From positions 132,978,001 through 133,042,000 of the forward strand of contig CP142453.1 of the NCBI GenBank assembly GCA_038049695.1: a stretch of DNA of 64,000 bases, read 5' to 3'. Origin of the DNA: Cinnamomum chago (Eukaryota; Streptophyta; Magnoliopsida; Laurales; Lauraceae). The stretch's first letter is position 1. Each line of letters begins with the position of its first letter. This document shows, piece by piece, positions 12,744 to 26,510 of this stretch. Both the position numbers and the translations under genes were made by a program. The notes under the pieces were generated by a model that worked only from the letters and a program-made list of their open reading frames with translations, made no database searches and was not told the DNA's origin.

Positions 12744-15700
12744 TGTATACTGTGATTAAAAAACACATGAGATGTAAGGTAACACACAGATGTAGAATAA
12801 ACAGAGATTGAATGAGAGAGACTCACCTCATCTCTTGTTGCCATAGTGGTATCAAGCATTTTGTCTTTAGCAGAAACTAGAAAGCAATAAGAACAAAGCA
12901 GATGCGTGGACAACGATGATATGTAGCGGGTGTGAAATGCATATAGAGATGAGTGTATTAATAGAGGATGTGCATATACCAAGCTACGGTACAACATCAT
13001 GTGATCCACCAACCTAAGTCAGGTAGCAGAGGAGACTGCCAATAGCATTTCACCGAAGAGGAGGTCACCAATGCAATTTGCCTCTCGCTCAGAACAGTAG
13101 GATGAGAATGGGCCTCACAGTATCATGTGTCGGAAGCATATAATCTCGGTAGACGAGACCGCCATTAGCGTTTGCCCAGAGAGGAGGTCGCCAATGGCAT
13201 TTGCCTTTTGCACAAAAAAAAGTGGGATGAGAAAGGGCCCCACAGTATCATGTGTCAGAAACACATAATCACATAATCTCATGGTTGGAAACTCCCCTCC
13301 CTCTTCGCTCTTCGTAGACATCTCGTTTTGATAAAAGACAGAGTCAAATATAAGAGATATTGATTCGTCGAGTCACCTCAGTTCAGTAAGTCGTTCACAT
13401 TTGAACCATTTGATAGGTAAATTTTATCTAAAATAACTAATATTTATTTTTAAATAAGTATTTACGACTTATTAATTTAAAAATAATGATTGAAATGTAA
13501 TTTGAAACTTTTATTTGATATTTTACAATCAATATTTGGACTAAACAAATATGTATATACTGTGATTAAAAAACACATGAGATGTAAGGTAACACACAGA
13601 TGTTGATTAAACAGAGATTGAATGAGAGAGACTCACATCATCTCTTGCTGCCATAGTGGTATCAAGCCTTCTAACTTTAGCAGAAACTCGAACGCAATAA
13701 GAACAAAACAGATGCGTGAGCAACGATGATATGTAGCAGGTGTGAAATGCACATAGAGATAAGTGTATTAATGGAGAGGTTATGCATATACCAAGCTACA
13801 GTATAATATCATGTAATCCACCAACCTAAGTCAGGTAGCAGAGGAGACCGCCAATAGCTTTTGGCCGGAGAGGTCGCCAATGGCTTTTACCTTTCGCTCA
13901 GAACAGTAGGATGAGAATGAGCCCCACAGTAACATGTGTTGGAAGCACATAATCTCGACAGTGGAGACCGCCAATGGCATTTGCCTTTTGCACAAAAAAG
14001 TGGGATGAGAAAGGGCCCCACAGTATCATGTGTCAGAAGCACATACTCACATAATCTCATGGTTGGGAAACTCTCCTCCCACTTCGCTTTTCGTAGACAT
14101 CTCGTTTTGATAAACGACGGAGTCAAATATAAGAGAGATTGATTAGTCAAGTCACCTCAGTTCAGTAAATCATTCACATTTGAACCATTTGATAGGTAAA
14201 TTTTATTTAAAATAATTAATATTTATTTTTAAATAAGTATTTACGAGTTAATAATTTAAAAATGGTGATTGAAATGTAATTTGAAACTTTTATTTGATAT
14301 TTTACAATCATTATTTGGACTAAACAAATATGTATATTGTGATTAAAAAACACATGAGATGTAAGTTAACACACAGATGTAGAATAAATAGAGATTGAAT
14401 AAGAGAGACTCACATCATCTCTTGTTGCCATAGTGATATCAAGCCTTCTATCTTTAGCAGAAGCTAGAAAGAAATAAGAACAAAGTAGATGCGTGAGCAG
14501 CGATGATATGGAGTAGGTGTGAAATGTACATAGAGATGAGTGTATTAATAGAGAGGTTATGCATATACCAAGCTACAGTATAATATCATGTAGTCCACCA
14601 ACTTAAGTCAGGTAGCAGAGGAGACCGCCAATGGCATTCGCCTTTTGCTCAAAAAAAGTGGGATGAGAAAGGGCTCAACAGTATCATGTGTCAGAAGCAC
14701 ATAATCACATATTCTCATGGTTGGGAAACTCTCCTCTCACTTCGCTCTTCGTAGACATCTCGTTTTGATAAACGACGGAGTCAAATATAAAAGCGATTAA
14801 CTAGTCGAGTCGCCTCGGTTCAGTAAATAATTCACTTTTGAACCTTTTGATAGGTAAATTTTATTTAAAATAATTAATATTTATTTTTATATAAGTATTA
14901 ACGGGTTAATAATTTAAAAATAATTATTGAAATGCAATTTGAAACTTTTATTTGATATTTGACAATCAATATTTTGACTATACAAATATGTATATTGTGA
15001 TTAAAAAACACATGAGATGTAAGGAAACACGCAGATGTAGAATAAACAGAGATTGAATGAGAGACTAGCCTCATCTCTTGTTGCCATAGTGGTATCAAGC
15101 CTTCTATCTTTAGCAGAAACTAGAAAGAAATAAGAAAAAAGCAGGTGCGTGAGCAACGATGATATGTAGCAGATGTGAAATGCACATAGAGATCAGTATA
15201 TTAATAGAGAGGTTGTGCATATACCAGGCAACAGTAAAATATCATGTAATCCACCAACCTAAGTCAAGTATCAGAGGAGACCGCCAATAGCATTTGGCAC
15301 GAAAGGAGGTCGCCAATGCAATTTGTCTCTCACTCAGAACAGTAGGATGAGAATGAGCCCCACAATATCATTTGTCGGAAGCACATAATCTCGGCAGAGG
15401 AGACCGCCAATAGCATTTGTCCAGAGAGGAGGTCGCCAATGACATTTGCCTTTTGCACAAAAAAAGTGGGATGAGAAAGGGCCCCACAACATCATGTGTC
15501 AGAAGCACATAATCATATAATCTCATGGTTGAAAAACTCACCTCCCAGTTCGCTCTCCGTAGACATCTCATTTTGATAAACGACGGAGTCAAATATATGA
15601 GAGATTGAGTAGTCGAGTTACTTGACTTCAGTAAATCATTCACTTTTCAACCATTTGATAGGTAAATTTTATTTAAAATAATTAATATTTATTTTTAAAT

Positions 15701-18700
15701 AAGTATTCACGAGTTAATAATTTAAAAATGATGATTGAAATGTAATTTGATATTTTACAATCAATATTTGGACTAAACAAATATGTATATACTGTGATTA
15801 AAAAACACATGAGATGTAAGGTAACACACAAATGTTGAGTAAACAGAGATTGAATGAGAGAGACTCACATCATCTTTTGTTGCCATAGTGGTATCAAGCC
15901 TTCTAACTTTAGCAGAAACTAGAACGCAATAAGAACAAAACAGATGCATGAGCAACGATGATATGTAGTAGGTGTGAAATGCACATAGAGATGAGTGTAT
16001 TAATGGAGAGGTTATGCATATATCAAGCTACAGTATAATATCATGTAATCCACCAACCTAAGTCAGGTAGCAGAGGAGACCGCCAATAGCTTTTGGCCGG
16101 AGAGGTCACCAATGGCTTTTGCCTTTCGCTCAGAACAGTAGGATGAGAATGAGCCCCACAGTAACATGTGTCGGAAGCACATAATCTCGGCAGTGGAGAC
16201 CGCCACTAGCATTTGCTTAGAGAGGAGGTCGCCAATGGCATTTGCGTTTTGCACAAAAAAGTGGGATGAGAAAGGGCCCCACAGTATCATGTGTCGGAAG
16301 CACATACTCACATAATCTCATGGTTGGGAAATTCTCATCCCACTTCGCTCTTCGTAAACATCTCGTTTTGATAAACGACGGAGTCAAATATAAGAGAGAT
16401 TGACTAGTCGAGTCACCTCAGTTCAGTAACTCATTCACATTTGAACCATTTGATAGGTAAATTTTATTTAAAATAATTAATATTTATTTTTAAATAAGTA
16501 TTTACGAGTTAATAATTTTAAAATGATGGTTGAAATGTAATTTGAAACTTTTATTTGATATTTTACAATCATTATTTGGACTAAACAAATATGTATATTG
16601 TGATTAAAAAACACATGAGATGTAAGTTAACACACATATGTAGAATAAATAGAGATTGAATAAGAGAGACTCACATCATCTCTTGTTGCCATAGTGGTAT
16701 CAAGCCTTCTATCTTTAGCAGAAGCTAGAAAGAAATAAGAACAAAGTAGATGCGTGAGCAGCGATGATATGCAGCAGGTGTGAAATGTACATATAGATGA
16801 GTGTATTAATAGAGAGGTTATGCATATACCAAGCTACAGTATAATATCATGTAATCCACCAACCTAAGTCAGGTAGCAGAGGAGACCGCCAATGGCATTC
16901 GCCTTTTGCTCAAAAAAAGTGGGATGAGAAAGGGCCCCACAGTATCATGTGTCAGAAGCACATAATTACTTAATCTCATTGTGGGGAAACTCACCTCCCA
17001 CTTCGCTCTTTCTGGACATCTCGTTTTGATAAACGACGGAGTAAAATATAAGAGAGATTGACTAGTCGAGTCACCTCGGTTCAGTAAATCATTCACTTTT
17101 GAACCTTTTCATAGGTAAATTTTATTTAAAATAATTAATATTTATTTTTATATAAGTATATACGAGTTAATAATTTAAAAATAATGATTGAAATGCAATT
17201 TGAAACTTTTATTAGATATTTGACAATCAATAATTGGGGCTAAACAAATTTGTATACTGTGATTCAAAAACAAATGAGATGTAAGGTAACACACATATGT
17301 AGAATAAATAGAGATTGATTAGGAGATTAGCCTCATCTCTTGTTGCCATAGTGGTATCAAGCCTTATATCTTTAGCAGAAACTAGAAAGAAATAAGAAAA
17401 AAAAAAGTACCTGAGCAACGATGATATGTAGCAGGTGTGAAATGCACATAGAGATGAGTATATTAATAGAGAGGTTGTGCATATACCAAGCAACAGTAAA
17501 ATATCATGTAATCCACCAACCTAAGTCAGGTAGCAGAGGAGACCGCTAATAGCATTTGGCCCGAGAGGAGGTTGCCAATGGCAATTTCCATTCGCTCAGA
17601 ACAGTAGGATGAGAATGGGCTCCACAATATCATGTGTCGGAAGCACATAATCTCGGCAGAGGAGACCGCCAATAGCATTTGTCCAGAGAGGAGGTCGCCA
17701 ATGACATTTGCCTTTTGCACAAGAAAATGGGATGAGAAAGGGCCCCACAGTATCATATGTCAGAAGCACATAATCATATAATCTCATGGTTGGAAAACAT
17801 CCCTCCTAGTTCGCTCTTCGTAGACATCTCGTTTTGATAAACAACGGAGTCAAATATAAGAGAGATTGACTAGTCGAGTCACCTCAGTTCAATAAATCAT
17901 TCATATTTAAACCATTTGATAGGTATATTTTATTTAAAATAATTAATATTTATTTTTAAATAAGTATTCACGAGTTAATAATTTAAAAATGATGATTGAA
18001 ATTTAATTTAAACTTTTATTTGATATTTTACAATCAATATTTGGACTAAGCAAGTATATATATGTTTTTAGAAAAACACACAGATGCAGAATAAATAGTG
18101 ATTGAATGTGGGAGACTCACCTCATCTCTTGTTGCCATAGTGGTATCAAGCCGTCTATCTTTAGCAAAGGCTGGAAAGAAATAAGAACAAAATAGATGCG
18201 TGAGCAACGATGATATATAGCAGGTGTGAAATGCACATAGAGATCAATGTATTAATAGAAAGGTTGTGCATTTACAAAGCTATTGTATAATATCATGTAA
18301 TCCACCAACCTAAGTCAAGTAGTAGAGGAGACCGCCAATGGCATTCCCTTTTTGCTCAAAAAAAGTGGGATGAGAAAGGGCCCCACAGTATCATGTGTCA
18401 GAAGCACATAATCACTTAATCTCATTATGGGGAAACTCCATTCCCACTTCGCTCTTTGTAGACATCTCGTTTTGATAAACGACGGAGTCAAATATAAGAG
18501 AGATTGACTAGTCGAGTCACTTCAGTTTTAGTAAATCATTCACTTTTGGAACTTTTGATAGGTAAATTTTATTTAAAATAATTAATATTTATTTTTATAT
18601 AAGTATATACGAGTTAATAATTTAAAAATAATGACTGAAATGCAATTTGAAACTTTTATTTGATATTTGACAATCAATATTTGCACTAAACAAATATGTA

Positions 18701-21700
18701 TACTATGATTAAAAAACACATGAGATATAAGGTAACACACAGATATAGAATAAACAGAGATTGAATGAGAGACTAGCCTCATCTCTTATTGTCATAGTGG
18801 TATCAAGCCTTCTATCTTTAGCAGAAACTAGAAAGAAAATAAGAAAAAAGCAGGTGCGTGAGCAACGATGATATGTAGCAGGTGTGAAATGCACATAGAG
18901 ATCAGTATATTAATAGAGAGGATGTGCATATACCAGGCAACAGTAAAATATCATGTAATACAATAACCTAAGTCAGGTAGCAGAGGAGACCGCCAATAGC
19001 ATTTGGCCCGAGAGGAGGTTGCCAATGGCAATTGCCTTTCGCTCAGAACAGTAGGATGAGAATGGACCCCACAGTATCATGTGTCGGAAGCACATAATCT
19101 CGGCAGAGGAGACCGCCAATAGCATTTGTCCAAAGAGGAGGTTGCCAATGACATTTGCCTTTTGCATAAAAAAGTGGGATGAGAAAGGGCCCAACAATAT
19201 CTTCTGTCAGAAGCACATAATCATATAATCTCATGGTTGGAAAACTCCCCTCCCAGTTCGTTATTCGTAGACATCTCGTTTTGATAAACGACGGAGTCAA
19301 ATATAAGAGAGATTGATTAGTCGAGTTACCTCAGTTCAGTAAATCATTCACATTTGAACCATTTGATAGGTTAATTTTATTTACAATAATTAATATTTAT
19401 TTTTAAATAAGTATTCACGAGTTAATAATTTAAAAATGATGATTGAAATGTAATTTGAAACTTTTATTTGATATTTTACAATTAATATTTGGACTAAACA
19501 AATATATATATACATATATATTGTTATCAGAAAACACATAAGATGTAAGGTAACACACAGATGTAGAATAAATAGAGCTTGAATGAGAGAGACTGACCTC
19601 ATCTCTTGTTGCCATAGTGGTATCAAGCCTTCTATCTTTAGCAAAAGCTAGAAAGAAATAAGAACAAAGTAGATGCGTGAGAAACGATGATATGTAGCAG
19701 GTGTGAAATGCACATAGAGATGAGTGTATTAATAGAGAGGTTGTGCATATACCAAGCTACAGTATAATATCATGTAGTCCACCAACCTAAGTCAGGTAGC
19801 AGAGGAGACCGCCAATAGCTTTTGGCCGGAGAGGAGGTCGCCAATGGCTTTTGCCTTTCGCTCAACACAGTAGGATGAGAATGGGACAACAGTAACATGT
19901 GTCGGAAGCACATAATCTCGGCAGTGGAGACCGCCACTAGCATTTGACTAGAGAGGAGGTCACCATTGGCATTTGCCTTTTGCACAAAAAAAGTGGGATA
20001 AGAAAGGGCCCCACAGTATCATGTGTCAGAAGCACATACTCACATAATCTCATGGTTGGGAAACTCTCCTCCCACTTCGCTCTTCGTAGACATCTCGTTT
20101 TGATAAACGACGGAGTCAAATATAAGAGAGATTGACTAGTCGAGTCACCCCACTTCAGTAAATCATTTACATTTGAACCATTTGATAGGTAAATTTTATT
20201 TAAAAAAAGTATAATTTATTTTTATATGAGTATATACGGGTTAATAATTTAAAAATAATGATTGAAATGCAATTTGAAACTTTTATTTGATATTTGACAA
20301 TTAATATTTGGACTTAACAAATATGTATACTGTGATTAAAAAACACATTAGATGTAAGGTAACACAGATGTAGAATAAACAAAAATTGAATGAGAGACTA
20401 GCCTCATCTCTTGTTGCCATAGTGGTATCAAGCCTTCTATCTTTAGCCGAAACGAGAAAGAAATAAGAAAAAAGCAGGTACGTGAGCAACGATGATATGT
20501 AGCAGGTGTGAAATGCACATAGAGATGAGTATATTAATAGAGAGGTTGTGCATATACCAAGCAACAGTAAAATATCATGAAATCCACCAACCTAAGTCAG
20601 GTAGCAGAGGAGACCGCCAATAGTATTTGGTCCGAGAGGAGGTTGCCAATGGCAATTGCTTTTCGCTCAGAACAATAGGATGAGAATGGGCCCCATAGTA
20701 TCATGTGTCGGAACCACATAATCTCGGCAGAGGAGACTGCCAATAGCATTTGTCTAGAGAGGAGGTCGCCAATGACATTTGCCTTTTGCATAAAAAAGTG
20801 GGATGAGAAAGGGCCCCATAGTATCTTGGGTCAGAAGCACATAATCATATAATCTCATGGTTGGAAAACTCCCCTCCTAGTTCGCTCTTCGTAAACATCT
20901 CGTTTTGATAAACGACGGAGTCAAATATAAAAGAGATTGACTAGTCGAGTCACCTCAATTCAGTAAATCATTCACATTTGAACCATTTTATAGGTAAATT
21001 TTATTTAAAATAATTAATATTTATTTTTAAATAAGTATTCACGACGTAATAATTTAAAAATGATGATTGAAATGTAATTTGAAACTTTTATTTGATATTT
21101 TACAATTAATATTTGGACTAAACAAATATATATATATATTGTTATCAGAAAACACATAAGATGTAAGGTAACACACAGATGTAGAATAAATAGAGATTGA
21201 ATGAGAGAGACTGACCTCATCTCTTGTTGCCATAGTGGTATCAAGCCTTCTATCTTTAGCAGAAGCTAGAAAGAAATAAGAACAAAGTAGATGCGTGAGC
21301 AACGATGATATGTAGCAGGTGTGAAATGCACATAGAGATGAGTGTATTAATAGAGAGGTTGTGCATATACCAAGCTACAATATAATATCATGTAATCCAC
21401 CAACCTAAGTCAGGTAGCAGAGGAGACCGCCAATAACTTTTGGCCGGAGAGGCGGTCGCCAATGGCTTTTGCCTTTTGCACAAAAAAAAGTGGGATGAGA
21501 AAGGGCTCCACAATATCATGTGTCAGAAGCACATAATCACATATTCTCATGGTTGGGAAACTCTCCTCTCACTTCGCTCTTCGTAGACATCTCGTTTTGA
21601 TAAACGATGGAGTCAAATATAAAAGCGATTAACTAGTCGAGTCACCTCAGTTCATTAAATCATTCACATTTGAACCATTTGATAGGTAGATTTTATTTAA

Positions 21701-22607
21701 AATAATTAATATTTATTTTTAAATAAGTATTTACGAGTTAATAATTTAAAAATCATGATTGAAATGTAATTTGAGACTTTCATTTGATATTTTACAATCA
21801 TTATTTGGACTAAACAAATATGTATATTGTGATTATAAAACACATGAGATGTAAGTTAACACACAGATGTAGAATAAATAGAGATTGAATAAGAGAGACT
21901 CTCCTCATCTCTTGTTGCCATAGTGGTATCAAGCCTTCTATCTTTAGCAGAAGCTAGAAAGAAATAAGAACAAAGTAGATACGTGAGCAACGATGATATG
22001 TAGCAGGTGTGAAATGCACATAGAGATGAGTGTATTAATAGAGAGGTTGTGCATTTACCAAGCTACAATATAATATCATGTAATCCACCAACCTAAGTTA
22101 GGTAGTAGAGGAGACCGCCAATAGCATTTGGCCCGAGAGGAGGTTGTCAATGGCAATTGCCTTTCGCTCAGAATAGTAGGATGAGAATGGGCCCCACAGT
22201 ATCATGTGTCGGAAACACATAATCTCGGCAGAGGAGACCGCCAATAGCATTTGTCCAGAGAGGAGGTCGCCAATGACATTTGCCTTTTGCTAAAAAAAGT
22301 GGGATGAGAAAGGGCCACACAGTATCATGTGTCAGAAGCACATAATCACATAATCTCATGGGTGGGAAACTCCCCTCCCACTTCGCTCTTCGCAGACATC
22401 TCATTTTGATAAATGACGGAGTCAAATATAAGAGAGATTGACTAGTCGGGTCACCTCAGTTTAGTAAATCATTTACTTTTGAACCATTTGATAGGTAAAT
22501 TTTATTTTAAATTATTAATATTTTTTAAATAAGTATTTATGAGTTAGTAATTTAAAAATGATGATTGAAATGTAATTTGAAACTTTTATTTGATATTTTA
22601 CAATAAC
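12744..22607. repeat. Tandem array of 13 units, ~640-820 bp each
   Basis: A unit beginning near TGTATACTGTGATTAAAAAA recurs at about 12744, 13551, 14331, 14989, 15784, 16592, 17251, 18055, 18697, 19505, 20323, 21128 and 21821. The array ends abruptly at ~22607 in the middle of the AT-rich tail. Each unit holds, in order, the start motif, an exon-like 50-bp module on the minus strand, a ~150-bp GC-richer block starting CAGAGGAGACCGCCAATAG, and an AT-rich tail. In long units (~780-820 bp) the 150-bp block is present twice; in short units (~640-695 bp) once. Copies differ by scattered substitutions and small indels. The many 60-90-residue open frames here are products of repetition, not separate genes. 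Confidence 0.95.
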
Positions 22608-22715
22608 TGCTTCAATATATACAAAATGTTTCATCTCTTTCTACGAAGTAGTCACATATAAACACGACTAGACAAACAATCATACAAAAGGTTTTGAGCT
22701 TATTGGTGCACATAA

Positions 22716-25005
22716 CTACTGTCGAGCAGGTGGGTAACGACATCTCTTTCGATTATGCCCAATCTGGCGACACTTGGAACACGTGTCTTGCCGCTTTTGT
22801 CTGTCCTATGTACGAGGTCTGTTCTTTTTAGGTCGGCCAGCTTGTCGTCGTGCATGTGGAGGTAAGACGTGAAGATTGCTTTGAACTTCCCATTGGTGGA
22901 TGTCTCTGATCGCATGGACGATATCATTATATGTTGACCGATAAACATCGCTCGAAAACCAATGCTCACAGTAATCATATGGATCAACTCCTCTCATTTG
23001 AATTGCTGCCAGTGCATGCGAACATGAAATACCTACGACATCCCACTTTCGGCAAGAACAAGATCGCAAATCAAGATGCACCACATCAATGTTTGCGGAA
23101 TAGCGAGCCAGGGATATTTTCGAATTGGCTTGCAGGTCGGACTCCCAACCGACAGGCGTCTTCGAATTCTTTACTCAGTATTTTCTTGGCATATGGGGTT
23201 AGTCTTGTACGCAAGCCAAGTGAATTGCGATGGCGTACCTCATAAAATTCCATTAATTTACACCGTACAGCCTCAACTTGTTTTGTGATTGGATACTCCC
23301 TAGCCTCTTTCAATAACCTGTTCGTGCATTCCACAATATTGGTTATGATCATGGCATACCGTCTCCCTTTTACAAATGCAGTTGCTCAGTGTTGCGGCCC
23401 AATGTCTTCAATCCATTTGGATGTACCTTCATCCAGATCCTTTATTTCAACCATGTATCTCTCATAATCAACCCGCCTATATGCTCTTGCAGCATTCCGA
23501 AATTTCACCATCAGAGCCTCATTCTTGTACTTCTCTTTAAAGTTTGTTAATATATGACGCATGCAGTAGTTATGACTAGCGTGAGGAAAACGTTCTTGAA
23601 CGGCTCGTATGGGGCCTTTTTGTCTATCAGATACAATGGTTAAATTAGGAAAGGGCCCTAAGTTCACATCCAACTCTGCAAGGAACCATTCTCATGTATC
23701 TCTATCCTCTATCTTGGCCATGGCAAAGGCGATGGGAAATAACTTACGGTCTCCATCATATGTCAGGCAACAAACAAAACTCCAGGGTATTTTCCACGAA
23801 GGTAGGCACCATCAATAGCTATTAATGGGCATAATGAACTCTTGAAAGAGCAGATGCTTAAACGAAAAGCCCAAAATAACCTCTGGAATGAATCATCATC
23901 TTCCCTGATCAAATGAGACACGCTGCCTGGATTTGTCCTTTCTAGTTCAATACAATAACTAGGCAGGATTCTATATGAATCTTCATAAGAACCACGTATA
24001 TCAAGCAATGCTTTCTCTTTTGCTAGCCAAGCTTTCCTGTAGCTGATATGGATGCCAAACTCTAATTGAAAGTCTGTCACAATTTCTTTTGGGGAGTAAC
24101 TTGGATGGAGACGCAGCTGTTCTTTTATCCAATTAGCAATCAACGCCGATGTGGACTGAGAATGTGCGAGTCCTATCATTGGCTTCGAACAAGTATGTTT
24201 TTCAAAATAAGTTCGCACAATAAGCTCAGGGCCGGACTGCAGGATAGATCCATGGATGCGCCAAAGACATTGATGATCACCACACCTTCCACTTAATTCT
24301 GTCATAGTCCTTTTCACCCAATGAAGCTCAAAATTGATGTACATTGCAAATTTTCTCAATGCAATCCTAAATGATTCACGAGTCTGAAACCGTCTTCCAT
24401 TCCACATTTCACGAAAATATGCCTCATGGTGATCCACACCTATATGGTCATCATCAGGAACTAAAGTATCAATAACATCTTCTACGCTCACAACATTTGA
24501 TGCATGACCCAATCCTTCTTGTGCATGCGATGTTCTACGTGGTCCTATGCCATTTTGCAATTCATATTCTCTAGGGTCAACATCAATATCAAAATCATCT
24601 TCATCATTTTTAGCCCCCTCCTCCACTACATTGCACCCTCCATCGAAACAAGGAATTTTGGATACTGCATCTGTTTCCATCCAATCCATGACAACTTCAT
24701 CCCTTCTATTAGAGAATTTTTCATTTTCATCTTCTGCAAGATTAATGGGAGCTATTAGATCTTCAAGCATGGCATCTACAAATGGGTTATCATGAGGTAC
24801 AACAGGCGTGTTTAGGTCAAACTAGCTTCGAATAAGATAAAATGAGACGTCGCACCTGCATGACAAATAATCAATCATATATAAATTACATAATATTATC
24901 AAATCAGATGTATAGCGAACCAAACCTGTAAACATCCTCTCTTGTTGAAGGGCCACCTGTATCCTTTTCACCGTTGGGAAAGTTTGTGATATTTGTATAT
25001 GTCAT
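22716..25005 (-). pseudogene. MuDR/MULE transposase pseudogene
   Basis: The first exon reads 24926-25005 (ATG at 25003-25005), spliced to 22716-24855. Readable parts in order are an acidic N-terminal region, the MuDR DNA-binding/FAR1-like segment (FREMWNGRRFQTRESFRIAL then CLWRIHGS), the DDE core with LIAIDGAYLRGKYPG and TIVSDRQKG, a SWIM zinc finger (CSCRKWDVVGISCSHALAAI), a basic GRPKKNRP, and a CCHC zinc knuckle CSKCRQIGHNRKRC. The family excises and inserts Mutator-like elements. The copy is dead: stops occur at 24822-24824, 23692-23694 (TGG to TGA before EWF), 23386-23388 (TGG to TGA after GPQH) and 22806-22808, with frame changes near 23763 and upstream of the SWIM finger (~23090-23130). 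Terminal repeats of the parent element were not located. Confidence 0.9.
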
Positions 25006-25721
25006 CGAATTCCCCCTGCGTGAATCACCATGTCATAAAACAATTAGTAACATAACTAAAATAAGATATTAAACAAATCAGCTGTTACTACATTTATTAT
25101 GATGAGTTGTGGTGGCACCTGTTCAAATTAAATGACAGTCTATTCCCTCACTGGCTGTTAGGTCGAGCGTATGTAGACCTTAGATGTTGATGGTTGTCGA
25201 CTTGCACTTGTTTCACTATTTGTATGCAAATACATAAATATAGTTTGACTTCCATTTTGGAATAATCTGAACATCCGATGGAGATCATCATCACTTCTTA
25301 TGGTTATGAACGTGAAGCTTCGGCTATTATGATACTAATATTGCATATTTATATGCTCATCATGAAGCTCTCAACCAGTTTCTTCGTTTATCTTTTCAAG
25401 TAGTTGATTGGAAGTTATATTGACATGCAAATAAAAAACTTGTGATATCGCAACTAAAGGCTTGCGGTATCGCAACATCCGTTGTGATATCGCAAAAAAA
25501 ATGCAGCTTTTGGCCTGCACAGCGGTACGTACTGTACAGAAAACGTCTGGGTAAAATGTTCAACTTTGGTAACAAGGGGAGATATGAAGTACTGTAGGTG
25601 ACCGTACAGAAATTTTCTCTAAACTTATTAATACACACACAACGCCATAAAGTGCAAATAGTACATGCTAATTTGTTGTAACCGAAGGTTGCACATTTGA
25701 GACAAGTTCGTTATTTAAAAA
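25006..25721. other. Intergenic DNA 5' of the MULE transposase; no gene seen
   Basis: This is probably partly the 5' end of the MULE. The only distinct structure is a triplet of near-palindromes of the form TTGYGRTATCGCAA at 25441-25496. The open frame 25396-25638 has no family features. Confidence 0.45.
25441..25496. repeat. Triple near-palindrome TGTGATATCGCAA
   Basis: Copies start at 25441 (TGTGATATCGCAAC), 25463 (TGCGGTATCGCAAC) and 25484 (TGTGATATCGCAA), spaced ~21-22 bp apart, about two helical turns. Each is nearly self-complementary. A protein-binding role is only a possibility. Confidence 0.5.
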
Positions 25722-26060
25722 AAATTATAGAAATAAAGAATTTTTGTGTTTTTTTTTCCATAGGTACAATAAGGGATTGATCCTTGGTTGCAACTGTGAA
25801 AGGGAGATGCCACATTAATTGACCTACTGGTGGATTTTTATGGAATACTTATAAGAGCTAATGAGAAATTAATCACCTAAAAATGTCATCAAAGTCGCTT
25901 GATTTGGTACCTTTTATTTTGACGCTATGCCTAAAACAGTGTTCAAAATGTGATTTTTTTTTCTTTCACCACAAATTAGTTTTGGCCAACAAATGGGCAG
26001 AAGGAAGGGGAGGCAATCAAATGAAATTGTTTGGTTCATACAAGATTTGCCTTGGATATA
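25722..26060. repeat. Dispersed repeat, copy 1 (inverse copy at 44775-45125), abutting a TA tract
   Basis: Shared blocks with the reverse complement of 44775-45125 include TATAGAAATAAAGAATTTTT, GGTTGCAACTGTGAAAGG, GTTTTGGCCAACAAATGGGC and AAAACAGTGTTCAAAATGTG. Both copies run into a (TA)n tract on one side. The family is not recognised; it is probably a MITE. Confidence 0.7.
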
Positions 26061-26510
26061 TATATATAGAGAGAGAGAGAGAGGAGGGAGCTTGTAGAAC
26101 AATCAGCTGAGGCATGCGACTCGCATGTGCGGCACAAGTGAGACATTAGGGTATTTCTCCCCTTTTCCTCTTTTTCTCTCTAACCTAAATCGATCAGAGA
26201 ATGCAGCAAGCTCCAGGTTTGGATCGAGCTATCATCTGCCTTCCCTTATCCTCTCCTTTCGTCCATAGTGCGCCGCCCATCTTCCCCCTCCTTCGCCCTT
26301 TCCGTCTTCTCGACTCTCCCTCTCTTGATCTGCTCTCTCACTGCACCGCCCATCATCCCCTTCTCCATTGCAAGTGCTCTGCACCTAGCCTAGCCCCAAG
26401 AGACAATGGATGGGCTCCCCTAAAGATTGGTTCTCAACTAGCTTCCATGTGCTCGTTAAAGGATCCCTAAAGATTGGTTCTCAGCTAGTTTCCATGTGCT
26501 CGTTAAAGGA

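Noticed and set aside
12737..22425. Many 60-95-codon open frames in the tandem array, some with similar proteins
   Set aside because: They recur only because the DNA repeats; starts and ends shift from unit to unit, and they cross the splice-like sites. I treat them as one array.
12744..22607. Reading the array as a CRISPR or a centromeric satellite
   Set aside because: Units are far too long and diverged for a CRISPR, this is eukaryotic DNA, and with only 13 units, internal sub-duplication and flanking genes it does not look like a centromere block.
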